A stretch of DNA of 64,000 bases from positions 36,215,773 to 36,279,772 of the forward strand of contig NC_056035.1 of assembly GCF_004379255.2 (NCBI RefSeq), in the 5' to 3' direction. Under the pieces are notes generated by a model that worked only from the letters and a program-made list of their open reading frames with translations, did not search any database and had not been told where the DNA came from. Shown here in pieces: positions 1-12,600 of this stretch. Position numbers and translations under genes: made by a program. The DNA is from Salvia splendens. Its lineage: Eukaryota > Streptophyta > Magnoliopsida > Lamiales > Lamiaceae. How positions within the stretch are numbered: the stretch's first letter is position 1; each line of letters opens with the position of its first letter.

Positions 1-165
1 AACTTATACACTTCAATTGAACCATATCTAGCATTTTTATCCACTTCATGTTTTATCATTTTTTAAGGTACCTTTGTATTTTATGATAAAAACTTCTACT
101 TAAGAAATAGGAGTAATTAATATATTAGTATTGTGAAAATACCGCATACATAAAGATAAACAATA

Positions 166-412
166 CTCTCCCCATTACATCATCATAGTAGAGTTATTTT
201 GTCATTTTAATATGTTTCATAGTAATGAAGTCATTTACCTTTTTAATAAAAATCATTCTCACTTACTTTACTCTCTCTTATTTTATTCTCCCTTCATCTC
301 TCTACCTTTTTCCTTTCCTACTTTATTATTCTTTTACTTTACTCACTTAACACAATTTTTCTTAAATTGCATACCGAAAAAAAACGCCTCCACTGTTATG
401 AAACGGATAGAG
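166..412. mobile_element. Stowaway-like MITE, degraded
   Basis: The ends are imperfect inverted repeats: it opens with CTCTCCCCATTACATCATC and its other end reads CTCTATCCGTTTCATAACA on the minus strand. Each end is flanked by TA (164-165 and 413-414), the target duplication of Tc1/mariner-type Stowaway elements. The body is AT-rich with a run of CTCTCT-type pyrimidine tracts typical of such elements in plants. The 96-residue open frame inside it is low-complexity and is not considered a gene. Confidence 0.5.
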
Positions 413-736
413 TATAAGTTATATGGGGCAAATGTTACTTATACATATCATAAGAATTTAATACAATTGTTGTTTAAATATTTAAGAACAAAATGCAATT
501 AATAGTCTGAAAGGAAATTAAACATCTTCCGAAAATCATTTCAACTCCGGCCCAGCCCAGTCCAGCCCAAACCTACCACAGCCCACTTTGCAAATGAAGT
601 TGGGACAATGTAGGCGTAATTAGTCGGGTGTAATTGAAAACAATGTAGTTTTAGACGTAAGTTGCCTTTGATACCAAAAGCCCATTCCCATATCCCCCAA
701 CTATAAAAAAAGTTTAGTAATCTATACACGTGCTTA

Positions 737-2485
737 TCTATACATATATAAAAGGCGAGTTTTGGCCTTAGTTTAGAATATTTATGAATTTTTAGGTGTG
801 AATTTGAATATTGATAAGTTTTGGACTAATTTGCGTATTTTCTAGATATAGCAGTTACCTAATGAATTAAGCAATAAGATTAATATGGCAATTACCTAAT
901 GAAAGCACTACACCATTTAGGCTACTTTGATGTATATAACCGATAATGATGCAAACTTAGAAGTGATTATTTTTTGGTCATTGATGAGAAAATAATGCAA
1001 AATTAAAGTACTTTAATGTTGTCACCATAACACAATCGGTTACATAATTTATTGGTGCATTTGATTTGAAATTTTAATAGAGAAAATGAAATAAATCTTA
1101 ATTGGCCTCAATTAATTGATATTATTGTGGCATGAAATAAAACATAAAACAAGACTCTATAAATATCCATTCACAAAACAACTTCTTTCACCGAAATTCC
1201 AACAATCAAAAATAAGAAGAAAGGAAGGTTGGCAAGTGATCCAAACTAACAAGGAATGGGAATGCAAATTGTCGAATTTAATTTTGAAATTGGTGAGTAT
1301 TTTGTGAAATTTTATAGTCATGAACTTTTGTTACTATTGTGATTTTCAATAGTGGACTTCTTGCATTATTTTTTTATCATGTACTATTGTGGTCAAACAC
1401 AAAGTTACAATATAAGATCCGTGATTGGTTTTTGTTTGAAGTTCTTACCTACGAATGGAAGCAAACTGACTGGAAGAAAAAAATGACGCTGACGTACGAC
1501 AATGGAAGTGCTAGAAAAGATTACCATAGAAGATGAAGGTTACTCATATAATGGAGGCGGAAAGAAAAAGTTGAGGGAGAAGATAATTGAAAACGTATTA
1601 GAGCATATATAAGAGAAGGTGGAGGGGAATTCTTTAACCTAATTAAATTTATTTTTTTCATTGATTAATGGTCTATTGTTGATTGATTCTTAAGTGATGG
1701 AATCATGGAACGCTAATTGAGATTAGCACGGAAAGTCTACAATAATTTATATTTTAATTTTCACTTTCAATAATATTAATATCATTTGGATAATTATACA
1801 GTACCAATCGGAAGATTTAGATTATTCCACTATCAAGATTAATCAAATATTGGATGTATATTAAAATATTTTTATATTATATGAAATTGGTATTTTTTTT
1901 TCAATCAGCTTACTATAATGGGGAATGCCTTTTTGGGAAATTAAGAGGAATTGATGAGATGTGTAATCAATCTAAACACAAATAGAGAGTATAATTTTTT
2001 ACATTACTAAAATAATCAACAACAAAATTCACTTATGGAAAACTATTTTAAATTTTCGAAATTACCAAAATAATGATCATAATCATTTCTAGGATTGTTT
2101 CCTAATTAATGGAATTGATTGGTAATTAACGAGATTATTGATATGAATTGATAAGTGAGATTAATGTGGTAATTTTGTTAAAATGCTTTTTTTAAAATTT
2201 TATGAACAGTGGATTTAAGGCTTAACTTAAATAAATTGCATAATACATATAAGTATGTTTAATGTATTTTAATTTGCAAACTTTGTAATTTATTGAATAA
2301 TAAATTATATATTTAATATATAAATTAATGATAAAATGTCAGTTAATGCAATTGGAAAAATATATTCCAAAGTAAATGGATGTAGAATATTGTTTGTTTA
2401 TAATTTTATAAAATTATTTCACAAAATCAAATAAGTATGGAAAAAATAAAATGAGTAGTGCATCGCCGCACGGGTGTGATACTAG
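737..2485 (+). mobile_element. Non-autonomous Helitron
   Basis: The segment begins with TCTATACATATATAAAAGGCG and ends with GCACGGGTGTGATACTAG. This is the 5'-TC ... CTAG-3' signature of plant Helitrons, and it lies between a host A (736) and a host T (2486), the usual AT target with no duplication. Just before the end, GTGC-ATCGCC-GCAC (about 2459-2471) can form the short subterminal hairpin expected about 11 bases from CTAG. No Rep/helicase coding sequence is present in the 1.75 kb of AT-rich interior, so it would have moved with help from another copy. The 5' terminus is less certain than the 3' terminus. Confidence 0.68.
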
Positions 2486-2780
2486 TTATTAGAAAAAAGA
2501 GAGTTCAAAAAGGATATACTCATACCCAAATGTTGCCTATAACATACTACTACAATAAATCTATATACATAAACTGCTAAACATACTTGTGAAACATATT
2601 CTTTTTTTTCTGGTAACAAAACAACAAATGCTTCATTTTAAGTTTTTGTGCATAGCAATATGTCTGAGCAGAAAATCACCTGAAAATTTCCCATAGTAAG
2701 CAATAACAGTGGCATCATATCATTCAAGAATTTCCAAATGCAGATTTTCACTTGTTACCAGTAATGGCGAAATGCGGTTT

Positions 2781-5700
2781 TCAAGCAGACAACTTCTTGC
2801 CTGCTGCTGCTGGTTGAAATCCTCCAACACCCTTATAGTTAGATCTCACTTTCTGAGATTCATGAAACAATAAAGGGGATCAGACGACATCAACACCAAG
2901 AACACGACGTTGAACTGCAGACACGGTGATTAAAAAGTCATTACCTCTAGCAAAGAGATGTAATAGAAATCCTCCATATGCTGCATCACAGCACTCCCAT
3001 CTCTAATTCCACGGAAAATATTTATTTCTGTGTTTAGAATGTTCTCGATGAGCTCTTTCTCCCCTTTCATCTAGCAATAAGATCAAAATGGATGCAATAA
3101 ATCGATCAAACTATTTCTCAGATATACGTGTATCAGTACTCTTTCCCAAGGTGGAAATGCTTTTTTCTAGATTATTCAAATTATTCTAAATATGTATTCG
3201 TTCAAATCTGAAAACTGAGAAAATGACTTTATGGGATGTATAAGTGGAAATATGAACATACGAATTCGCTGACAAGAACATCAGGCGTCGCTTCACCAAT
3301 AATGTCAGCTTCATATCCAACCTCCAGAGCATCTAGATTCTCCTGCAACAAGAAATTACATGCAATTTTTGCAAAGAAAACATGAGAAATGGATTGAGTA
3401 TATATGCCATAGTTGAAAGGATTACACGACCATCTACTTCAAGTAAAAGTAAAAGTAAAAGCGTAGTTCAGTTTTCTATTCCCATCAGATTGCTAAATCA
3501 TAGTTGAAATTCAGGAGAAAATTGAGTGTGATAAAACAACTTTGAGGTTGAGGTTTCAAGGAAATTATAGAAAATTGTAAACATATAAGAATTTCTAAAC
3601 GAATGAGCCACTCACCATGTCATCCTTCTGATTGCCGGCAGCCAGATAAACTGGGTGAGCTACATGGCAATATCCCATCAAACGAGGCACTGTCGGTATT
3701 ATGTCCCTATGATTGACGACTCTCCAACTGTCCTTCACTTTCTGCAACAACCAAAATAAATTGGAGTTGAAATCTTAAACTTAAATCTATCTATATTTGA
3801 TGGCAGCATGCCTGGTAACTGTTATCACTTTCAACTTCAATAGCTACATGTAGAATTTCCCCACTTCCCTTCATTTTTCTGATATTGATTGAATAAATAT
3901 AAGCATCATATATGTTTTTTGTTCTTCGACATCATACTTGAACACATACCTGATTATATATTTCAGCAAATCTTCTGTTTCCAACTCGAGGAGATCCAAA
4001 GTTGTACATAGTCACAGCAATAGCTCCACACCTAGTGCCAGAGTAATTCACATGGGAAATTTAATTATATTTAAGTGCTAAATATAGATTCATAGGAAGC
4101 AAAGTGATAATTAGTTGAATAACAACTGACTGTGCTAATTGACTTGATGCCAATTCAAGGGCTAGAAGGGTAGCTAAAGCGCCCCCCAAGCTATGTCCTG
4201 TCACATATATATGCCATGCGGGAAGTAACTCAACAGAATCATCATCCCTGCAATAGAACAAATTTAATTTAGCATATTTAGATAAGAAACAAGCAAATAT
4301 CCATTTAAATGACTTCTTCAATTGCAAACTCAATAGGGGAATCCTCCTTAATTATGTAAAATCCTCCAACCGGAAAAAATATAAACAAAAGTGAAGTCTA
4401 GCAAAGCGATTCATTACCTGTGACCTGTAGCTTGTTTAATGAGTGTGACAAGCCTAGTTCTAACAGAATCATATGCGCTGAGAAAACCACTATGCACCTG
4501 AAGTGAATTTAACAACACAAGTCAATATTCACGATCTGGATAAGCAGTTACAAAATCTGAATTAGAAACATAAAGTGTACCTGAACCTCGTTCGTGGAAC
4601 CACCACCTATCCTTTCAGGATTTAGTCTGTACGAGAACAATACAATGCAACATTTAACAGGTTAAGTCAGAAAACATATGATATGAACTTCCCCAAATAT
4701 TAGCATGATAATACAGGGGAAAATAGAATCGGTGGAACAAAAGCGAAGCAGATGAATATTATGTAACATAGTTGTGTTACCCTGTAGGTACGAGCATCAA
4801 ATCTGTCACTACATCCTTCCACCTGGTCTGAAAAGATCGAGTGTTAGCATGCTAGCCATGAAAGTTCAAATAAGTTGTCCGTAATCACAGAAATCCTAGA
4901 ACCTACTTGTTCTGTTCCCCTGAAAGCTACGACGAGTCTTCTCCTTTCGAGATCACGCCAAATAGCCACCTGCATCCTAAGAGGGAGCAAAATAACTAAA
5001 AGAACTATTTTCTATCATTAAACAGTGCAATCAAATGGAATCTTAACCATCTAGATCATGGAATCTCTATCCAAAATATGGTTCTGGGACTCGCCTGAGT
5101 GTCTGATTCTGCATTATCCAAGAAGCAAATCTTTTCAAACTCGGATTTTATAAATGTTGGATGGCCCAATGCATTTGCAAGCAGAGCCCAGGCCTCCATG
5201 GCACTCTCAGCTGTTGAGAAAAGTTTCCTCATCTCCTCAGCTTCTTCCTCAGTCATTGTTAATCCATCTTGATTACTTATTAATCTTTTGCTTTCTTCGT
5301 CTCCAGGCACTTCTTCCACTTCGACTGGAGTATCCTCTTTCTTTCCAATTAGGCCTGATTCATTGCTTAATTTAGAAACTGCTGCATTTACAACCATCAA
5401 AGCACCCAATATGGAGTCGGTTTGTCGCAATATATCCTGTGTAATTTTCTTAATGTCGGCTAGTGATGATGTCTGCTGAGTGCCACTGGAATCTGACCCA
5501 TCCTTTGCATCAGCGTCAACTACCTCCTGACTATTCGGAGTGGCAAGCCCCGACTCAACATAACTTGCCTCTGCTTTTTCACGTAATAACAAACCAAAAT
5601 TCTTTAATAAGTCAATTTCGTCCCACTTCATTTTCTCTGGGGCAGGAAGACCGAGTTTTTGAACAACATTATGATTCACAGTATCAGCTAACGTTTTCCA

Positions 5701-8700
5701 AAACTGTTTGTCAGTCCATGAATCCTCCACAGTTTGGCTTTCTTCTGTAGAGTTCTTCACATTGTTCACTGCATCATCATCTGATAGGATCCCATCATTG
5801 CTGTCCTTGTTTGTAGAGCCCTCATTATTCTCTAGCTCCGACTGCTTTTCCTTGACATCAGGGTCGGGGTCACTAGTAACTTGGGTCTCGGAAAGCCGGT
5901 CCTTTTGAAGGTACGAATCGTTAAGAGACTTTAACTGCCCGAAAGCAAACTGTACAAAGTCACGTGCTTGAACTGTTTCTGACCCAACAAACATCTTGAG
6001 TGCAGGATCCAAACCGTGCTTCTCTAGAAATTCAGTGACAAGAGGAATCTTCCACCATTTCTTTTCATCATCTATTTTTCCAAAACTCTTGTACTTTACC
6101 TGAAACAAATAAGCAGGAAAGTTAAATGTAAATGCATTAAAAACACAACAAGGAGATTTCAGCCATCGATTTAAAGCGTTTCAGCTACAGCATTTATTCA
6201 TGAAGCCCAAAGCAACACCATTTTGTACCAGATGCTGAAAATTTCACATTTCAGTAACACTACAAATCGAAAATTACCTTTACTTTCCTTGACCACTCAA
6301 ATTAGATTATCCTATATTAATAATAATATAAACACTGTTATTCACAGTTAAATTCTTTTCTCATTTGAAAACCCTAAAAGTGTTATTTTGCAAACCCCAC
6401 CCATAACAAAAGTTCCACTTCAAATTGTGGAAGCTTAAAGGGTTCAGTCTTGTACTTTTATACTACATAAAGGAGAAGTCAAAGACGAATCAGTTTAACT
6501 TATTAAAGAGCTTCTTCCCTAGCTCAGTACAAGAATATTTATGAACTCTGATGTCTAATTTTCTAAATAACAGAAACAGTTAAAAAGCTTGTTCAGAAGC
6601 CACACTACTACATTTGCAACAGAAGTACCAATCCAATCAGATAAAGTCCTGATATCTAATGTTTAATCAGTCAACTTACCTCCAGTTCTATCTTCCCACC
6701 ACCTCCCATCCCTTCCAAGTCAAGAAGCACTTCATGTGAATTTCCTAACAAAAGAGGAGTTTCTTATAAGATACTCAGCTCCTAATATTACAGATTTATT
6801 TGTTGCAAATACTACAAAATGAGCATAGTTTGCAAAATGAGTGTTATAACTCGTATTATGTTCTCTTTCCGCTGATCAGTAGTTTTTTTATCCTAATAAA
6901 AATTGCAGTTATTATGCCAAAGCAGAGTTTAGGCTTGACGAAAATTATCATACTAGATATTGTTGTTGTTATGTAGTGATGAGATTGTACCATCACAAAG
7001 GATTTCCAAATTGATACAGGAATTCCCCATGCGTTTGTGTGGAGTCACAAGGTTTGCGTCCCAAGCCGCAACCTGGATATGAAGATGAAGGAAAATAAGG
7101 AACAGAGTTTACCAAATAAATTCACAAGAAGAAATCAAGTGAATGCTTTAATTCTGACTGCGAAATCTGGAATAGACTTAATAGCTTGAGAACTTGAACA
7201 GAAATTAAAGATGCTTGATGATACATAAAATAAAAGTTCTACTTACTACTGAATGAAACATTTTTCCACCAGCCCCATGACCAAAACATTTTCAGGAAAT
7301 TATCCATAATTTTATTACTAATAGTTCCACCTGAAGTAAAAATTCAATTTTTTTGCATTTATAAAAATTCAGTTTTTTTGCATTTATACCCGATTCTCTT
7401 CTGAGTGAAGGACTCGAGAAGCTAATGCATACAACATCAGTGCATAAATTCAAGAAACAGATTTGATTATGATCTGGAGACATTTTGGGTTGTCAAATAA
7501 CGCATAATATTCCTGCATAGTACTTAGTCATATTTGAAGTGTTCGTGCGTGTGCTAACATTCTCATAGATTTGCCGAATATTTTAATAAAGAGTAGGAAG
7601 AAAAAACTACGATGAGCTTGGAGTACAGAGTCAATAGCAACCTGAAGATCATGCATGGGCGGTTGCTTGATATTCAAAGCAAATTCCTCATTCCATTTGG
7701 GTTCTTTCGTCCTGATAAATTTATCAGTTGAGAGATGTCCAGAGTGGACTAAGTTAATTATTAAACAAAATAAAAAATTATTCCACACAATCACTGTAGC
7801 AAGTTTCCCAGAAAATATATTGCACTGTTATAAAATATATTGGGCTCGCCATAGCAGAAGTTGAAAATAATTTCTTTCTTATATCACTGTTTTTGAAATG
7901 TGCATGCTCAAGAATTTCAGCTTTTTGAATCCATAGATAGACGAACATATGAGTAACTTACCCCCATTTGACATTGCTTTTGACTATCTGACAGTCCAAT
8001 TGCATGATTACATATGGATCACTAGTTCCCTGAGCATACAAAAACAACAAACGTGAGCTAAAATCAAGTAAAAGATTCATGATTAGATTTGTAATATGAC
8101 GAGTCACGTTACAGCGTAAAGAATGATCACTTAAGGTCAGGGGAGATGGAAATATAAGTAATTGGATTGGTCCACTTTCTGACATAAAAAGAATTGTAGA
8201 CATTACCCTACCCAAGGGTCCATGGCAGGGAAGTTGAAACCTTTCTTTAGCTTTACAAATAACTGGCCATCATAAATTTCACGTACAAATGACCTGAAAG
8301 TGTCAGTTGAATCTTAGATTTTGATAGAAAGTTTTGAAGCATATGAAGGAAAGAGAAAAGGCTACGAATGCTGGAATAGATATGATTTTAGAAAAACATG
8401 GATGCATCTAACCACATAATTTTAGCAAGTATTCTGGCAAAAGTGACTGGACAATGAGCATTAATCTTCTCATTCATCTCCTATTGGACAAAATTTATAA
8501 CTATGAGTTTATATGTTTGTCACCATACCAATCCATAAGTTTATAGGATGAGGAAATAACAAGAAATACGAAGGGAGAAATCACGTTTTTCCAAGTAAAT
8601 TTCCTCATAAAAATCCAACCATAGGTAGGTCGGTAAGGTTTTAGCTGCATTTGTATAAGCAGAAAGTACATACTCAGATAGGAACACTGTCTGGCACTTG

Positions 8701-9756
8701 GCAGCATCCATCTCACGCCGGCCGGTTTTGTCCTGATGAAAAATGCGCAAGATAAAGAGCATATTTCAGACTAGTCGCTGGACAAGGATTTCATCATAGC
8801 ATCTCAGGAGATTTAGATAGACAAAATTCCCATATCAAAAGCTCCAGAACAGTCTTGACTGGCTAAAAGCAATTGCATCATAAAATTTTTGAAAGTGATA
8901 AGTTTTTACAAGTGTATCTGCTCTTAAAAACACCATACATTACCATTTCCTAGTTAGAAATTCTGCCTCGAAATATTTGTAGATTGGACAAGGATACGTA
9001 GGGAGCATTTGCTATTGAGGATTCGTCTAGATAGATAAAAACAGTTTAGGAAAATCTATTGTTTACTAAGATGAAATAGAAATTTTGGATATCTAAGGCC
9101 ATTGATAATTTCTATAGTTTGAGCCAATCATGGAGTACTTCTCTGGAAAAATCTTAGTGAAGGGTAAAAAAAAATACTCAAATTGAGTGTGTAATGACCA
9201 ATCCTAATTTTAGTAAACTATTTCAATCAGATAATATGAACAGCAAACTACCATAATCAAATCAGAAGAGTATCTATGGAAATTCACACTTAATTTTCTT
9301 GAAGAATAGTACTTAAAAATATATTTTAACATCAAATTTCAGCTTAATCAACAACCCGCATCCCAAGAAAAAACGTTCTCTAAAAATTCCCGTTTCCCCG
9401 TTATAAAAAAACAAAATTGATGAAATAAAAGAAGAAAATGGATTTACAGGAGGTGTGATGTAAGCTTCAAACGCGAAACCAGCAAGAATGACAGCCAGAT
9501 TGATGTCATATGGAGGCCTCTCATTCTCATTCTCAATCTCAATCTCAGCACTACTGCTGCTGCTGTTGCTGGTAGAACTTGCTAGAGAGGAAGTGATGAT
9601 TCTTGAGCTAAAAGCCCCATCAAACCTCTTGGGTAAAAAGAGTTTCTTGGGCAAAAAAATCTTCTTGGAAAAGGAAAAGGAGTGGCGGTTCTTCAAGAGT
9701 ATGAGCTTTGGGGAGTTGGAGAGCGACAAGTGGAAGTGCGATTGCAATGTAGCCAT
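2781..9756 (-). CDS. HIL1: C2-domain class-3 lipase, plastid-type (HIL1-like)
   Basis: Predicted 859-residue protein from 18 exons: 9756-9448, 8732-8674, 8293-8212, 8029-7962, 7711-7642, 7072-6991, 6744-6680, 6099-5095, 4969-4907, 4827-4781, 4626-4581, 4497-4418, 4247-4131, 4031-3950, 3741-3616, 3342-3262, 3070-2945, 2852-2781. All phases close. Residues 1-90 are rich in Ser, Lys and Arg, like a chloroplast transit peptide. A C2 domain follows (about 104-230, with SDPYV and KTKEPKWNEEF-type blocks). A long acidic linker (about 250-560, one 335-codon exon) leads to an alpha/beta hydrolase lipase-3 domain. The nucleophile is Ser678 in GHSLG, the likely acid Asp738 (NHRD), and the likely base His751 or His754. 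The order and motifs match remembered Arabidopsis At4g13550, HEAT INDUCIBLE LIPASE 1, which releases linolenate from chloroplast MGDG; the function is inferred from that family. The intron after exon 8 has a GC donor. Confidence 0.88.
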
Positions 9757-10304
9757 GGGTGGAAGATGAGAAAAATGTTGAAATTAAAAAAAAGATGTAT
9801 TTATTCAGGTAGTGGTGAATTTGAAAAGTGGCGTGTGAGCACCTGATAAACGGTTGCATGAGAGACTTCCAGAAGGTGGGGGACGCCATCCCCTACCGCG
9901 CTAACCGATTCAGATTCTACTTCGTTTTGTAATAAAGAAAAGGAAAAAGAAAAAAAAGAGGACCACGCAAAAAAGAAAGAAGAAAAGCATACTAGTAAAC
10001 CCCCACTACAAGTCTTGCAAAGAGGACGAGCAAAACATGAGGATCCAATAGCTGAAAGTAAAAGACAATAATGAAAAGAATACATTTAAATAGAACATGT
10101 CAAAGAAAAACACACATGATCCTTTCAAGATAAAAGGAGAAACGATAAGAATTTTTATTGTCCAATTCCTTACTTCACGTAGCTTTTTGAGAACTTCTCC
10201 ATGTGAAAAAGGATATTCATGACACCAACCTCGTGCCTATGCCCCAAAATGCCAAAAGAGTTATTGTTTCTCGAAACCACAATTTGATTTCAATCATTGA
10301 AAAA
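9757..10304. other. Intergenic, upstream of the lipase gene
   Basis: This stretch contains the 5' leader and probable promoter of the minus-strand lipase gene. No clear TATA box, RNA gene or transposon end was recognised. The open frames here are in low-complexity A/G-rich sequence and have no family resemblance. Confidence 0.4.
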
Positions 10305-10622
10305 TTACCATATTTCGATTATTTCAAATTGACCACATGGTGATATTGATATAGAACATTGGCATAACTTCATATCAAACCTTTTGAATGGGATCCCACT
10401 ACACGAGAGGAAACTTGCATTTGCTTGGTTTTGGGAGCAATAATAACACACATCCCACTGGGAGCAACAATAGCAACTTAAGTTGGTGGAGAACTTACTC
10501 TCGAAAAAGAGATAATCAAGGGTCTCACTTTCATTCTTGCAAAATGCGCATCTATCATCGTCAATCCCTCGAGCTCCAGACTTGAAATGCCCTTTCTTGG
10601 TATTGATTATTGGATGAAACAA
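10305..10622 (-). pseudogene. LINE reverse-transcriptase zinc-binding (zf-RVT) remnant
   Basis: A 105-codon frame includes RCAFCKNESETLDYLFFE, which has the Cys-x2-Cys, Glu, (H/Y)LFF pattern of the zinc-binding domain at the C-terminal end of plant non-LTR retrotransposon reverse transcriptases. The usual His and later Cys are altered (DHLFFHC would be expected, DYLFFES is seen). No reverse transcriptase core is found upstream. It is read as a short, decayed piece of a LINE. Chance similarity is possible because only one motif supports it. Confidence 0.42.
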
Positions 10623-10637
10623 TAACCAAACAAATAC

Positions 10638-10900
10638 TCATTCCGTTCCATTATAAGAGTCATGTTTTGTTATTTAGGTATGTCCCACAATAAGAGTCTT
10701 ATTTCTCTTTTATCATAAACGGTATATAGACCCTACATTCCACCAACTTATTTCACTCACATTTTATTATAAAACTTATAAGTGAAACCTATATTCCATT
10801 AACTTATTCAACTCACTTTTCTTTACATTTCTTAAAACTCGTGCAATAACTCACTTATAACTTATAAAACTTATAAGTGAGACCCTTATGGACATGATAA
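10638..10900. mobile_element. Stowaway-like MITE fragment
   Basis: The sequence TACTCATTCCGTTCCATTAT at about 10637 matches the common left end of plant Stowaway elements (CTCCNTCCGT(C/T)CCA...). It is followed by AAGAGTC and the typical series of 'ctcacattttattataaaact' and 'cattccaccaactta' blocks. No matching right end (GGACGGAGGGAGTA) was found, so the element is truncated or too diverged, and the right boundary is approximate. Confidence 0.35.
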
Positions 10901-11123
10901 TTTAGTTCTATAATCTTGTGAATGCATCCATGAATGCTCAAGCATATAGTGTCATTTTGCGGAGGAATCAACCGGGCATCGGCATCGAGTGATGTTAATC
11001 GATGATTCATATTTGCAACATTCTTAACATGTGATGAATCACTCAATAATTCCATTGACGCGTTGTACCTCATGGAATTACCCAAATCAACCTTAGCTTG
11101 AAGAACCTTGATTGGAAAAGCAT

Positions 11124-12171
11124 TTAGTTGCATCGAGCACTCAAACTGCCCTTGAACTTGTTCCTCCTCGCGCTTGTGATCCTGACTGGGTTTCGTCTCT
11201 TCTCAGCCTTTTCAACTCCACAAAAACCAGCAGAAGAATCAAGAATCTTCTCGGTGGAATAATCAAATACATCCTCAATGGAGCCATCCTCCTCGTCTAT
11301 CACCTCAATCGGAGGTAATTCTTCTGTCCGAACCTCTTCCATGATCGGCATCTCTACGTCACTGGAAACAGAGATAGGTTCAGCGAAAATCTGAAATTGG
11401 GCATGCTGCGGCGGACGCGGCAAATGTTGGATTTCAGTAAACCCATTGGCAGGGGTTGAGATCGGGATAACAGCAGTGGGCAGCGGCGTGGCTGTCTGTG
11501 GACACCCGCAGGACGGTGAATGTTGCGGGGGTGTTGGCGGCCAGCCGGTTGAGGGCGGTGTTGGACTCAGCTGCGTGTGGGGATCGGTGTAATACTGCGG
11601 CTGACTATAGGGATCAGTGTCGGACAGCGGCAGACTATATGGATCGGTGTAGGTAAAGGGCGGCTGCAGGGCAGCAGCTGTAACCGGCCAGTAGGATGGC
11701 TGTTCGTGGTATGCGTGCTGCTGTCCGTCAATCTCATCCATACGCGACTCCAATCTCGCCATACCTGCCATCATATGTTCGAACATGACTTTAATTGGGT
11801 CCAGGGGCGACGACAGCACCGGGTCTGTTACCGCCGGTAGGGAACACATGGGTTCCGTACGACCTCCGAACGACTGACAATCCTGCTCTTGTGAAGCTAA
11901 CTGCTGCGGTTGTGGGTTGTGTTGCCAATCCGGCGGATCGGGTGGTTGCTGCCAGGGTTGGGTGTTCGGGCGTGGGGGCTGGCTGTGCAGCGTCGGTTCC
12001 TCCCACAAGGGCACACCGAATTGGTACGTCTACTGCCATGGCTGGACGGCGCTGTGGAAGTTGTGTGGCTGCGCTAGCCAGTAGGGAAACTCCGCATCGG
12101 GCGGTGGTTGTATACAATGGTGGGCGGCGTAGTTGTAGGACATGACGACAGGAACTGGGGGGTGAGATCAC
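11124..12171 (-). pseudogene. Gag-like remnant of a Ty3-gypsy element
   Basis: Reading leftwards from the primer-site-like TTGGTGCTTTCATTG (about 12170-12185), an open frame begins at MSYNYAAHH near 12141. It meets an in-frame TAG after about 37 codons (QPWQ-stop) and then runs 296 codons to 11124. The product is rich in Pro, Gln and Ser, with a short MARLESRMDEI helix, as in the N-terminal part of some plant gypsy Gag proteins. Nothing like the Gag core, zinc knuckle or pol follows, so the element is cut at about 11124. The GC content is well above that of the surrounding DNA, which supports a foreign origin. The 126- and 116-codon frames in other phases are shadows. Confidence 0.5.
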
Positions 12172-12186
12172 AATGAAAGCACCAAT

Positions 12187-12600
12187 TGTTAAGGGTGCAC
12201 TCCCTTAACAAGATTTCGGCGACGACAAGAGGTCGACGGCGGAGGGATAAAAGTGGACGTCTCGGGCTTTCCCCGGGATCAGCTCCGAACTAGGGTTGCG
12301 AAACAATTAAAGAAGACGAAAAAGATAGGAAAAATATGTTATTTCATTGATTGAATAAAAAGAGAACAAAGGGTCCTATTTATAATACTAATTCTCTAAT
12401 ACCCTAACTTAGTGATCAAGAAAATAATCATAAGCATATATGGAAAGATATGAAAAATAATTGATAGACAAATTAATAGAGATATGGAGATATCTCGTAT
12501 CAAGTAGTTGTGCCCATGGCAGGGCGATGTTTCTCCATGCCAATTGTCCGTCCTTTTTAGCAATGTCCTTCGTCTTTACTTGTTGATTGACCTATAAAAC
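12187..12600 (-). repeat. 5' LTR fragment of the gypsy remnant
   Basis: Lying upstream (minus strand) of the gag remnant, this region ends with CCCTTAACA directly before TTGGTGC, a plausible LTR 3' end plus primer binding site. A TTATAAATAGG TATA-like box lies at about 12378-12388 on the minus strand, with T-rich sequence and a CG-rich leader after it. The terminal 24 bases (12187-12210) are a near-palindrome, TGTTAAGGG-tgcact-CCCTTAACA. The other end of the LTR was not identified, so the coordinate near 12600 is a guess. Confidence 0.42.

Noticed and set aside
541..729. 62-codon minus frame with GC-rich CCCAGCCCAG sequence
   Set aside because: It has no family resemblance, and the repetitive CCCAGCCCAG run is likely simple sequence.
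7642..7644. Continuing lipase exon 5 past CAG in the open frame to 7600
   Set aside because: The conserved C2 sequence continues as VAAWDANLVTPHKRMGN in the exon starting at 7072, in phase with a donor right after CAG.
11795..12145. 116-codon plus-strand frame, and the 126-codon minus frame over the same DNA
   Set aside because: Both are GC-rich shadows of the proline-rich gag remnant in another phase, with no family resemblance.
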